NCBI GenBank assembly: GCA_963978905.1
Contig: OZ022260.1
Location: 15,923,725-15,987,724 of the forward strand
Direction of reading: 5' to 3'
Origin: Trichostrongylus colubriformis
Taxonomy: Eukaryota; Nematoda; Chromadorea; Rhabditida; Trichostrongylidae
Length of the DNA: 64,000 nt
Below, in pieces: positions 1 through 10,732 of the stretch. Position 1 is the stretch's first letter; each line of letters starts with the position of its first letter. Both the position numbers and the translations under genes were made by a program. Below the pieces are notes generated by a model. The model did not search any database and was not told the DNA's origin. It saw only the letters and a program-made list of their open reading frames with translations.

Positions 1-58
1 GTCCAGTTCACTGTAAAAAAAGTTTTTGTTACTCTTCTACAAGAAGTTTGTTGTTCAG

Positions 59-3000
59 GCTTCCGGTGAGAAATTCTTACTTCCACCGGTGCGGCCGACG
101 GACGTCAATAAAAAGTGCCTTATCATCGACCTCGATGAGACGCTGGTCCACTCCTCTTTCAAGGTATGCCCCTTCGGCTTTTTTTGGAAAATTCAACTTA
201 ATTTCTATCGATTATTTACCATGTGTCTTTTTCAGCCGGTTAAGAATCCGGACTTCGTGATTCCGGTAGAGATCGACGGCATAGTGCATCAGGTGTACGT
301 GCTGAAGCGACCATATGTGGACGAGTTTCTTGCTCGGATCGGCGATCGATACGAGTGTGTTCTGTTCACGGCCAGTCTTGCCAAAGTGAGAATCCCTACT
401 ATATATAAAGCGCTAAGCCGTTTGTCCCTCCGTCTGTCACGAAATTAGATATCATATGAAAAACGACCTGTGCAGATGGGGCCAAGTGTGGTATGGGTAG
501 GGCATGGGACAGGAAGTAAAGACCACACATGGACCAAATTAAGCTCCGCCCACGGGGGCGGGGCGTGCACTGGAATGTTTGGCTTTCAGCCCGAAACTGT
601 TGATTACGATCGAACGTGCAACTAACGTAGGGAGAAGATGGATTTAGGTCAGGGATGAGTTTCTGAAGGTCAGGAAAGAATGCAGGGCACAGTGGGCGGG
701 GCATAAAGTGGTGGGCGGAGCTTGGACGTTACATGAAAAACGACCTGTGGAGATGGGGACAAATGCGGTATGGGTAGGGTATGGGACACTGAGTAAAGAC
801 CACACATGGACCAAGTTAAGCTCCGCCCATAATGGGCGGGGCCGTCGTGGAATGTTCAAAAATTGTTGATTGGGTTCGAATGTGCTCTCAACGTAGGGAG
901 AAGATGGATTTAGGTCAGGGATGAGTTTCTTAAGGTCAGGAAAGAATGCAGGGCACAGTGGGCGGGGCATTTAAAGTGGTGGGCGGAGCTCGGACGTTAC
1001 ATGAAAAACGACCTGTGGAGATGGGGACAAATGCGGTATGGGTAGGGCATGGGACACTAAGTAAAGACCACACATGGACCAAGTTAAGCTCCGCCCATAA
1101 TGGGCGGGGCCGTCGTGGAATGTTCAAAAATTGTTGATTGGGTTCGAATGTGCTCTCAACGTAGGGAGAAGATGGATTTAGGTCAGGGATGAGTTTCTAA
1201 AGGTCAGGAAAGAATGCAGGGCACAGTGGGCGGAGCATTTAAAGTGGTGGGCGGAGCTTGGACGTTACATGAAAAACGACCTGTGGAGATGGGGACAAAT
1301 GCGGTATGGGTAGGGTATGGGACACTGAGTAAAGACCACACATGGACCAAGTTAAGCTCCGCCCATAATGGGCGGGGCCGTCGTGGAATGTTCAAAAATT
1401 GTTGATTGGGTTCGAATGTGCCCCAAACATAGGGAGAAGATGGATCAAGGTCAGGGATGAGTTTCTAAAGGTCAGGAAAGAATGCAGGGCACAGTGGGCG
1501 GAGCATTTAAAGTGGTGGGCGGAGCTTGGACGTTACATGAAAAACGACCTGTGGAGATGGGGACAAATGCGGTATGGGTAGGGTATGGGACAGGAAGTAA
1601 AGACCACACATGGACCAAATTAAGCTCCGCCCACGGGGGCGGGGCGTGCACTGGAATGTTTGGCTTTCAGCCCGAAACTGTTGATTACGATCGAACGTGC
1701 AACTAACGTAGGGAGAAGATGGATTTAGGTCAGGGATGAGTTTCTGAAGGTCAGGAAAGAATGCAGGGCACAGTGGGCGGGGCATAAAGTGGTGGGCGGA
1801 GCTTGGACGTTACATGAAAAACGACCTGTGGAGATGGGGACAAATGCGGTATGGGTAGGGTATGGGACACTGAGTAAAGACCACACATGGACCAAGTTAA
1901 GCTCCGCCCATAATGGGCGGGGCCGTCGTGGAATGTTCAAAAATTGTTGATTGGGTTCGAATGTGCTCTCAACGTAGGGAGAAGATGGATTTAGGTCAGG
2001 GATGAGTTTCTGAAGGTCAGGAAAGAATGCAGGGCACAGTGGGCGGGGCATAAAGTGGTGGGCGGAGCTTGGACGTTACATGAAAAACGACCTGTGGAGA
2101 TGGGGACAAATGCGGTATGGGTAGGGTATGGGACACTGAGTAAAGACCACACATGGACCAAGTTAAGCTCCGCCCATAATGGGCGGGGCCGTCGTGGAAT
2201 GTTCAAAAATTGTTGATTGGGTTCGAATGTGCTCTCAACGTAGGGAGAAGATGGATTTAGGTCAGGGATGAGTTTCTTAAGGTCAGGAAAGAATGCAGGG
2301 CACAGTGGGCGGGGCATTTAAAGTGGTGGGCGGAGCTCGGACGTTACATAAAAAACGACCTGTGGAGATGGGGACAAATGCGGTATGGGTAGGGCATGGG
2401 ACACTAAGTAAAGACCACACATGGACCAAGTTAAGCTCCGCCCATAATGGGCGGGGCCGTCGTGGAATGTTCAAAAATTGTTGATTGGGTTCGAATGTGC
2501 TCTCAACGTAGGGAGAAGATGGATTTAGGTCAGGGATGAGTTTCTAAAGGTCAGGAAAGAATGCAGGGCACAGTGGGCGGAGCATTTAAAGTGGTGGGCG
2601 GAGCTTGGACGTTACATGAAAAACGACCTGTGGAGATGGGGACAAATGCGGTATGGGTAGGGTATGGGACACTGAGTAAAGACCACACATGGACCAAGCT
2701 AAGCTCCGCCCATAATGGGCGGGGCCGTCGTGGAATGTTCAAAAATTGTTGATTGGGTTCGAATGTGCCCCAAACATAGGGAGAAGATGGATCAAGGTCA
2801 GGGATGAGTTTCTAAAGGTCAGGAAAGAATGCAGGGCACAGTGGGCGGAGCATTTAAAGTGGTGGGCGGAGCTTGGACGTTACATGAAAAACGACCTGTG
2901 GAGATGGGGACAAATGCGGTATGGGTAGGGTATGGGACAGGAAGTAAAGACCACACATGGACCAAATTAAGCTCCGCCCACGGGGGCGGGGCGTGCACTG

Positions 3001-5552
3001 GAATGTTTGGCTTTCAGCCCGAAACTGTTGATTACGATCGAACGTGCAACTAACGTAGGGAGAAGATGGATTTAGGTCAGGGATGAGTTTCTGAAGGTCA
3101 GGAAAGAATGCAGGGCACAGTGGGCGGGGCATAAAGTGGTGGGCGGAGCTTGGACGTTACATGAAAAACGACCTGTGGAGATGGGGACAAATGCGGTATG
3201 GGTAGGGTATGGGACACTGAGTAAAGACCACACATGGACCAAGTTAAGCTCCGCCCATAATGGGCGGGGCCGTCGTGGAATGTTCAAAAATTGTTGATTG
3301 GGTTCGAATGTGCTCTCAACGTAGGGAGAAGATGGATTTAGGTCAGGGATGAGTTTCTTAAGGTCAGGAAAGAATGCAGGGCACAGTGGGCGGGGCATTT
3401 AAAGTGGTGGGCGGAGCTCGGACGTTACATGAAAAACGACCTGTGGAGATGGGGACAAATGCGGTATGGGTAGGGCATGGGACACTAAGTAAAGACCACA
3501 CATGGACCAAGTTAAGCTCCGCCCATAATGGGCGGGGCCGTCGTGGAATGTTCAAAAATTGTTGATTGGGTTCGAATGTGCTCTCAACGTAGGGAGAAGA
3601 TGGATTTAGGTCAGGGATGAGTTTCTAAAGGTCAGGAAAGAATGCAGGGCACAGTGGGCGGAGCATTTAAAGTGGTGGGCGGAGCTTGGACGTTACATGA
3701 AAAACGACCTGTGGAGATGGGGACAAATGCGGTATGGGTAGGGTATGGGACACTGAGTAAAGACCACACATGGACCAAGCTAAGCTCCGCCCATAATGGG
3801 CGGGGCCGTCGCGGAATGTTCAAAAATTGTTGATTGGGTTCGAATGTGCCCCAAACATAGGGAGAAGATGGATAAAGGTCAGGGATGAGTTTCTGAAGGT
3901 CAGGAAAGAATGCAGGGCACAGTGGGCGGAGCATTTAAAGTGGTGGGCGGAGCTTGGACGTTACATGAAAAACGACCTGTGGAGATGGGGATAAGTTTGG
4001 ATGGGTAGAGCATGGGACAAGAAGTGAAGACCACACATGGACTAATTTAAGCTCCGCCCACGGTGGGCTGGGTGTGCACGAAATACTCTGTCCTCAAGAA
4101 AAAGAGCAATACAGGCCGACCTACTGACGCACATGGTGTTTCGCGCACAGTAGTGTGCGCCCGCCAACTGGTTTAGTATATTTTTGTAGAGGAACCACCG
4201 GAGGGAGCGCTGCCATTTGAAAATGTCTCGAGAAGATATGTACATTATCACACGCACCTCGAATTTGCTATAGCACGGAAAACATCTGTTATATTTTGGG
4301 GTTAGGTATGCTCAAATAACCATGATGGTAAGATCCACTATCCATTTTCTGCGCGCATCATGACAGCTTATTGAACCGTCCAGCACGTGGTAAAAAGACT
4401 GCAGTCGTTCTCATTCACGCAATTGCCCACTTTTTGATCTCTATAGTCCGAACGGCACCACACCTCCGACAACCCAACATACCTGCATGTCATCCTAGTG
4501 TGCTGACACCTAGTGCGATGTCAGTACATTGTAGAATGGCTGCGTTTGTGGTAGGTTTTTATAATGGTGCAGCCCACTTTGGTACCCTTGATAGGGCGTG
4601 ACCTACAGACATGTGTGAGCGTGTATCAAGCTCTTTCACTCCGTCACTTACTCTCGTTCTCGCCACTCGGGCCACGCCCTATCAAGCGCTCCGAAATGGA
4701 CTGTAGGAAATGGTATCACAACGAAATGTGACCTTAGATAGTCCAGCACCAATAAGCATCCCCATACATTGAGCAGGTCGATCTTATCAATCCCTATAAC
4801 AAACCACTCACATGCGGAAGGACAGACATATAGACCGACATACAAACCCACACACAAAGTTTGTAGTTTATATAATACACGGATTATTTAAATCTTCTTT
4901 CCAAACTTCAAGTACACTCATGGTTATTGTTTAGTATATGCTGATGATTAGGCTGTTATTCGAAACAAATGAATGAAATGAGATGGAATAAAGGCAGAAC
5001 AAATGAGGTGTATATAAATCAAATAATGAGCCGTTATTTGCAGTATGCCGATCCGGTCGCTGATCTTCTCGACAAGCGTGGGGTGTTCCGATCTCGATTG
5101 TTCAGAGAGGCATGCGTCTATCATAAAGGGAACTATGTCAAGGTAATCTTGTGAAAGCATGTTTTTTTGACCCCCCCCCCCCCTTGTTTTTCTGATGTTC
5201 CTGTCGCTAAGTTCAGTTGTTCCAGGATTTGGCGAGGCTCGGTAGGGACCTAAGCAAAGTACTGATTATTGACAATTCGCCAGCTAGTTATTCATTTCAT
5301 CCGGAAAATGCGGTTGGTTTTCTTACTTGGTCCAATTGTCGTTGAAGAAACGAGTAGCAGATCCTCTCCATGAGCTGTGTGAATGGTCACTTATTTTAGA
5401 TTCCGGTGCCGACGTGGTGGGATGATCCGTCAGACGTGGAGTTGCTCGACATTCTGCCGCTTTTGGAACGTCTCGAGAAAGCCGAATCAATCTATGAAGT
5501 TCTGAAACACGAAGATCCACCAACGGAGCCGTTGTTAGAGCGAAGTCAATAA
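59..5552 (+). CDS. scpl-1: CTD small phosphatase-like protein (FCP/SCP family), 3' part of gene
   Basis: Five exons are visible: 59-163, 236-385, 5044-5142, 5226-5312 and 5400-5552, ending in TAA. All junctions are phase 0 with GT..AG sites, and the 5' exons lie left of the window. The product has the HAD-type catalytic motif [10 protein letters not shown] in the first exon, then [40 protein letters not shown], and the late acidic motif [10 protein letters not shown] followed by [18 protein letters not shown]. This order is that of small C-terminal-domain phosphatases, which dephosphorylate serines of the RNA polymerase II tail and some other phosphoproteins in the nucleus. The five exons encode about 197 residues including a complete-looking catalytic domain; the variable N-terminus is missing. 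The intron 386-5043 (4.66 kb) is swollen by a repeat-bearing transposon, whereas the other introns are 72-87 nt. The family call is firm; the orthologue name is by resemblance to C. elegans SCPL-1. Confidence 0.9.
393..4176 (+). mobile_element. Helitron-like element carrying a tandem array, inside the scpl-1 intron
   Basis: The left end begins TCCCTACTATATATAAAG right after an A at 392, then runs into a CCGTCTGTCACGAAATT block that recurs at 26950. This is the usual look of a Helitron 5' end inserted between A and T. The right end has a perfect 7-bp hairpin at 4143-4160 (GCGCACA / TGTGCGC, 4-nt loop), followed 16 nt later by TTAG and a host T at 4177. No Rep/helicase coding is present, so it would be non-autonomous. 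The final TTAG differs from the usual CTRR, so the 3' boundary is the weak point. Confidence 0.55.
455..4070 (+). repeat. Tandem satellite: 13 complete ~267-bp units plus a partial, with higher-order structure
   Basis: Units measured from the repeated ATGAAAAACGACCTGTG block begin at 455, 733, 1001, 1269, 1537, 1814, 2080, 2348, 2616, 2884, 3161, 3429, 3697 and 3964. Unit lengths are 266-268 bp except three long ones (277-278 bp: units 1, 5, 10), which carry CACGGGGGCGGGG and TTACGATCGAACG variants. Diagnostic differences (TTTCTTAAGG, TTTCTAAAGG or CCCCAAACATAGG; GGGTATGGG or GGGCATGGG) sort the units as A-B-C-D / A-B-B-C-D / A-B-C-D / partial A. Each unit contains facing GC-rich blocks (CCGCCC..GGGCGG). 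The short open frames repeated on both strands follow from the unit sequence and are not genes. Confidence 0.95.
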
Positions 5553-6300
5553 CGTCAGGTCGTCCAGATATGGATATGTCTAGTCCCGATGACGTTTCTG
5601 CCTCTTCCACGCTGTGATCTATCGCTCGACAACCACTCCCTCCAGCCTGTCCTTTACATTTTCCCTACCTTTGCGCCATTGAATTCGACTCCAACCAAAC
5701 CTCCTCTCACAATTTCCTCAACAGAGCGATCGCCTTCCAAGTTGCCTTTGCTAGCCGTGGACCTTAAGCTAGGCTAGTTCCGACGAGAATCCTGCGACGT
5801 GATCGTCGGTAGGGCCTGCGGCATGCGCATCTATTCGCATTCGATGCGTTATACGTGTTGTATATAGCCCAGATACAGATTCAGAGTTATCACATATATG
5901 TATATGTATTATATATCGAGTTATCGATTAGTTCGATTCTATGACTGTGATTCAGTCGTTTGTTAATCAAAATACATTGTTTAGTGCCTTCTCAAAAGAT
6001 TCAAATAATCAAAGATATATATCATGTTTAATTTTCTTCTTACAATTTCTCAATTCTTTATTATTCAACAACACTTCACCTGCACAATTTACCTTGAATT
6101 TCCCACCATTTGTTTCGCTCATCTATTCCCTTTGTTTCCATACACTTTGTTGTTCTCAAAACTTTTGAATCCCGATGACACTAGAGAGTCTTATAACAAG
6201 GTGTGCGTATACCGGTGTCAAAATAATGCGTACTTGTTGTTAATGTGTGTCTGAATGAAATATGAATATTATGATTTTGTTGCCATTAAAGACACCGGAA
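5553..6300 (+). other. Probable 3' UTR of the scpl-1-type gene with poly(A) signal
   Basis: AT-rich sequence with no recognisable coding follows the TAA at 5550-5552. An ATTAAA at 6285-6290 is a plausible cleavage signal, giving a UTR of about 750 nt. Pyrimidine-rich and (TA)n-like stretches occur around 5860-5930. No transcript data were available. Confidence 0.45.
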
Positions 6301-7442
6301 GGGAGGAATTTGGCAGATTATGGTACACTTGAAGACTATGAATATAGGAGTGCCTAGCAGTATCAAGGGAGAAAGAAAGAAGTAAAACAGTGGAAATAAC
6401 GAGAAATAGGAGCGCGAGAATCTTTCACTTTTTTCCCCTTAGCGCCCCTCTGCGTCAATAGCCGTAGGCAGAAGCAGACGGGCGAGGGTAAGTCAACCGG
6501 CCGCGAACGATGTCTCGCCCTATGGGCAACTCCTCCAGCGGTGCGTAGCAGGGTGACTCGGAGCCCTGCGAAATTGTGATAAAAGCCCAAGCCGCGCTTT
6601 TCCGACGTGAGCTGCGCCACATATCACATCTTTTGTTTTGGAACGTTTGTTCTCGGAGAACCTTTCCCAGTTTTACCGTTCTCCTTATCCGAGGTGATGC
6701 CGTTCAAGAAATTGGCTGCTGCTGACTTTCCTCTGCCGAAAGGAGGCTATTAGATTGATATTTAATGTCTTTGAGTTTTGTCTGCTTCAAAAGAACCAAG
6801 AGCGGCTCGAAGCTTCCTGATTCATAAGGTACCCAAACAGACGTCCACTACATAGCTTCTGACGTCTCAAGTACCGTTTCGACACACCCCTGAACAATTC
6901 GGCTATGAAGTAACAGGCTCGCCCCAAGACTAGAGGGCAGAACAGCCGTTACTGGCATACGGAGAATCGAGTCAGTAAACTCTTTTGGTCATACTGAGAC
7001 ATGTCACCTAGCGCGTAAGTTATGGCTACGCTGGGAGAATCTCAGGTGAGTCTGTTTTCTTATTACAGGGCTGTTCGAGAGTGAATATGAAAGGACGCCG
7101 GGAGCCGTATGGGTGGTAACATTTCGGGTACCCTCTAAATCAGAAGGCTTCGTACCATCTTCAGCTTCGAAGGATGAGAAACGGTCGAAAAAAATGCCGA
7201 TAAAGATTTCACCTAATAATTTCGTAACGGCAAAAGAAAAAACGTCACGCCGAGGTTGCTACAATGGATAACAGACGAGTTGGTGCTGAATGGTTTGACA
7301 GTGTTGAGTGGTTTTAAACGTCGGTGACCATACTTATTGCAATTGGACCGTGGAAATTCTTTGCACTACTTTCAAATTTACTTCTTTCGAATTTGCTGCG
7401 CGCCACGCGACAGAAGCGATAAAGGATAGCATAAAGTTCTCG
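6301..7442. other. Intergenic, nothing recognised
   Basis: No exon-like chain, hairpin family or repeat seen elsewhere in the window was recognised here. An open frame at 6363-6620 on the minus strand has no supporting splice sites or family features. Confidence 0.4.
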
Positions 7443-7758
7443 ACGTTAATTAGTCCCTTCTGCGGGCTGCGCCATACATACTAGTCCCATGCAGAACCTG
7501 ATGGCAGATGTATTCGATCTGGCCCATACAATGATTTACGGGGGGCAGCCAGTGTACAACTCAATGTATTTGCCCTTCCAAGCGAGTCTGATATCTGTTC
7601 ACATACTCCGAAGAGATGCAAGGGTCTGAGCGGACATTTATGCTGAGCGGACATTTATGCTGGATTTCATCTCCTCTCTCATCGAGTGGAAGAGCACACC
7701 ACCTGTCACTACACCACCTTCGTCCCCATAAAAGCGAGACATTCAGGTAATCACCATG
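7443..7758 (-). repeat. tRNA-derived SINE copy
   Basis: The minus strand starts with a head shared with the copies at 22649 and 47354 (GGTGGTGTAGTGACAGGTGG) and ends in a body shared with 46679 (GGTTAATTAACGCC-like, here altered to GTTAATTAGTCCC on the plus strand). A 17-bp internal block, GCTGAGCGGACATTTAT, is tandemly repeated around 7632. Diverged relative to the other copies. Confidence 0.6.
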
Positions 7759-8989
7759 CATCGGAAGATCACACTATGAAACGATACCGTTAGCAAGAAA
7801 ACATATATAGGATTCAGAGCAGAGTGATTAATTTAGATCAAGCCATATGAAAGCAACTAAATCTAGCATTAATAAAGTCAATAAGGGAATGAGTTGATCC
7901 ACCCCCATCGTGAGTTGCGAAGATGAGAAATCAACGATGGCCGCATGTCGCTGCAAATGTGGCATTCCACATGCCAGTACACATGCGCAGCGATAATGCT
8001 CTGTAAGAGACGTAGTGCGCAACGTAAAACAAACGCACAAACGACTATCAGCAGTATGTGCGTAAGGTGAGGTATCTAAGCTTAATAGATTTGAGCTCGT
8101 GTACAGTAATATGTCGATCGATGGGGATGTTATGGTTCAGCCGACGCGAGGGTGTGCTATGAAGACGCGAGAAGAAGAGACGACGGCGAACCAGGAGGAT
8201 GGCTGCGAAAAGGACCCACTGATGAGGGGAGCCGGCAACCCACCATCAGTGTTCTGTAGGATTATTGCTTTATCCTTGTTGCTCTAAAAAACCTATGTCC
8301 CTAATGCTGCCCGCTCATCAAAAATCCACCTCGTCTATTACAGGAATGACGAATGGATTTACCTGACGTAAGGATATGATAAAGAAGTACAGGTGAAAAT
8401 ATCGTTAGCAGTAGAAGACGAGTAGGAAAGACGAGCACAGTCGCGGGCGTAGTCTATAAAATTACCTGCAACAGTGTCGAGATGAATACATCCTCGAAAG
8501 GGTGAGCTCTTTGCACATGAGATTTGATCATACGAACGGTAATACTAAATTGCGCATGTCAACTGCTTTGGGAGCCCACCGGGCTCAAAACATGACGGAG
8601 ACGACTTCGAAATCAAGGTGAGATGTTGACACGAAAAACTCAACTGTTCGCGCGGAAATCTCTCGAGGCATTCTGGATTCAATCCATTCATTCAACAATC
8701 AACCGGAAAGAAAAGTACCCTATGGAGACAGGTTGGCGTCGGGGAAGGGTACAATGATACCACAGGTACTGCGGTATTATTGTACCCTTCCACTACACAA
8801 GTCTCGAGTTCTACTGTTTCTGATTTCTGCCCTTCAGTCGACCTGCCTCTTCGGACAACTTTCTTATCAAAAGTGAGCGAAAGCACTGAGGACACCGCAT
8901 CACCTGCTGGTAGAGGCTTTGCACAGAAGGCAAAGAAGCCTCAGGAGTTTTCCTAGATGTTTAAGTGCAGAAAGGAGGTGAATATCTCT
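7759..8989. other. Intergenic, nothing recognised
   Basis: No recognisable gene. A short inverted pair (GGGTACAATGATACCACAG at 8747 against TGTACCC at 8779) forms a local hairpin. Small open frames, such as 8099-8287, lack family features. Confidence 0.35.
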
Positions 8990-10290
8990 GTCACAAAGGC
9001 TAGCTCCCATCGGCGTTGTCAGCGTTGCATCCACGTGCTTTATGTTTTTTGCCATGCAGATACGTGTGTAGAGCATCACGAAACCCAATGAACAAGGTGC
9101 ATTTGCCAACGAACGCTTGGGTGTAATCCCTACTTCAAGCCATGCTTTCATCACGCCAAAAAATGCCCTTCACACTTCATTCACTCCTACGATGCCTACT
9201 TCCATAGCTGGCCTATTAAAAGCCTTGCCCAACCCGCTTCATGTACGCTACACCGTCTCAGACGAGGGCAAGGGAAGTTCGTCATGGAGTGATTTCTCCA
9301 CAATAAAAATTCAATGTCGAGGCTTGGAGGGGCGGTTAAGAACCGAGAAGAACCTAAACATGATCCAGGTTCTTGAGTCCATTACTTTCTGTCCACATTT
9401 GGCATTTCTACATCTCTATGCTGGGCATTTGAACAGAAATAGTGTAGAGCTTTTTCCGATTTCTGAGATCCGGCGGCTTCTGCGGTTATCTCTGTCTCCG
9501 TATCTTTTAGAAATGTCGCAAGGAAAATGGTGACAACGACCTTTTGGAATATCTTCCGATTTGTACCGTAGCGGGGTAGCAACCCGAGTTACCAAATTCG
9601 CGCAAGAGTGCGAACGAGCGCTTGCAAAGGATGGTCGTGTAGGGTGACAGAGACGGCTGTAGAGGATTTGCAAATGACAGGAATGCCATGACAACTGTCC
9701 TCGATTTTGGCCAAATTTACCCTCTCCTCGGAGATAAACTACGCTAGCACGTTCGTACTCCTGCGTACATTGCACATCACTACTGTCAGATTGAGACGAG
9801 TGAAATTGGTCATAAACGGGCCACCATTTCCAATACTGGCCTGGCGAACATTCCTGAAAGACATAGAGACAGAGCATGGCAGTAGTAACCTACGGATCAT
9901 GGAATTCACACTTCTCAACTGCTGCTCAAACGCCAGCATAGAGGTGCGAAAATGGACCTTCCAGGCCCTTACATTGACTTTTCCTGGGAAGAAATCACTC
10001 TATGACAACAGAGCGTAGGCTTTTTTTCGCTTTCTTTGGGAAGGCGTAACGCACCTACACAGGCGGTTCGAAAAAGGCGTTTAAGATGCCTCAAATGGGA
10101 GTACGCATCATAGGGGATATATTAGTGGGTTAAGGGCATTTTCCAGGGTTGGTCCGTGACTGTTCAACTAGCGAAAGGACCGAAATGTGAGGCCACAAGT
10201 ACACCGTATTCTTTGGTTTTCGTTGTGCCGCTGTACACTGTACGTGCTGGCAAAAATCAGAAGGCGCGTGGATGCAACGCTGTCGCATCT
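8990..10290. repeat. Long fold-back (inverted) repeat, about 1.3 kb
   Basis: Sequence near 9020-9060 (GCGTTGCATCCACG) reappears inverted near 10268-10290 (CGTGGATGCAACGCTG). The minus strand around 9400-9570 reads TFLKDTETE, while the plus strand around 9850-9990 reads TFLKDIETE in the same relative place. The two arms are therefore diverged inverted copies of several hundred bases. The mirrored open frames (9117-9533 +, 9416-9877 -, 9707-10018 +) are by-products. Termini were not resolved, and no transposase was recognised. Confidence 0.65.
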
Positions 10291-10397
10291 GTGAGAGCTG
10301 CGCAGCCATTGTGCATTAGATGCCAATATCGTGAGTGATCTCTCAAGCTTCTAGTCGAAATGTGGCAAGGATGGTTCCTTTACTGGTCTCTTAGAGG

Positions 10398-10732
10398 ATT
10401 GAGGGTAATACGGATAATGAGAACTCCTAAATTGAGTCACGCAAACGGAAGCTAGGGGTCCATGAAGTTTATATGTGGCGAAATTCTCGATGAGAAAGAG
10501 CGCCCCAGGCTTTATAAGAACGTCTTTTTCAACAGCTGCCACTTGTTTTATCCCGGTTCGCCCCTTTTTTCGGCCCGACCCGCCTAATTTGAGAATAAAC
10601 GGCAGGAAGAGTGTCCTATTTTTCGGGAATTTGATATTTTTCATTCCGCTTTCTCTTCACTCTCGGATTGCTAAGCACGTGAACTTTCATATTTGATGAT
10701 CTTCTCATATACGGCCCAAATTCCCTATCACT
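10398..10732 (-). mobile_element. TIR element (MITE), family 'gtgat-gggtaat', copy 1
   Basis: The ends read TTGAGGGTAATACGGATAA at the left and, inverted, AAGTGATAGGGAATTTGGGC at the right. Internal sequence (GCCACTTGTTTTATCCC, CGGCCCGACCCGCC) matches the copies at 25601-26099 and 42773-43114 in opposite orientation. Non-coding; TSD not certain. Confidence 0.6.

Noticed and set aside
399..3934. Many 60-108 codon open frames on both strands, repeated
   Set aside because: They are copies of the satellite monomer; no start context, splice sites or domains, and they mirror each other on the two strands.
455..4070. CRISPR-like array
   Set aside because: Units are ~267-bp tandem repeats without unique spacers, in a eukaryotic intron.
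9117..9533. 138-codon plus-strand frame
   Set aside because: Part of a fold-back repeat; the mirrored arm has a similar frame on the opposite strand, and no family is recognisable.
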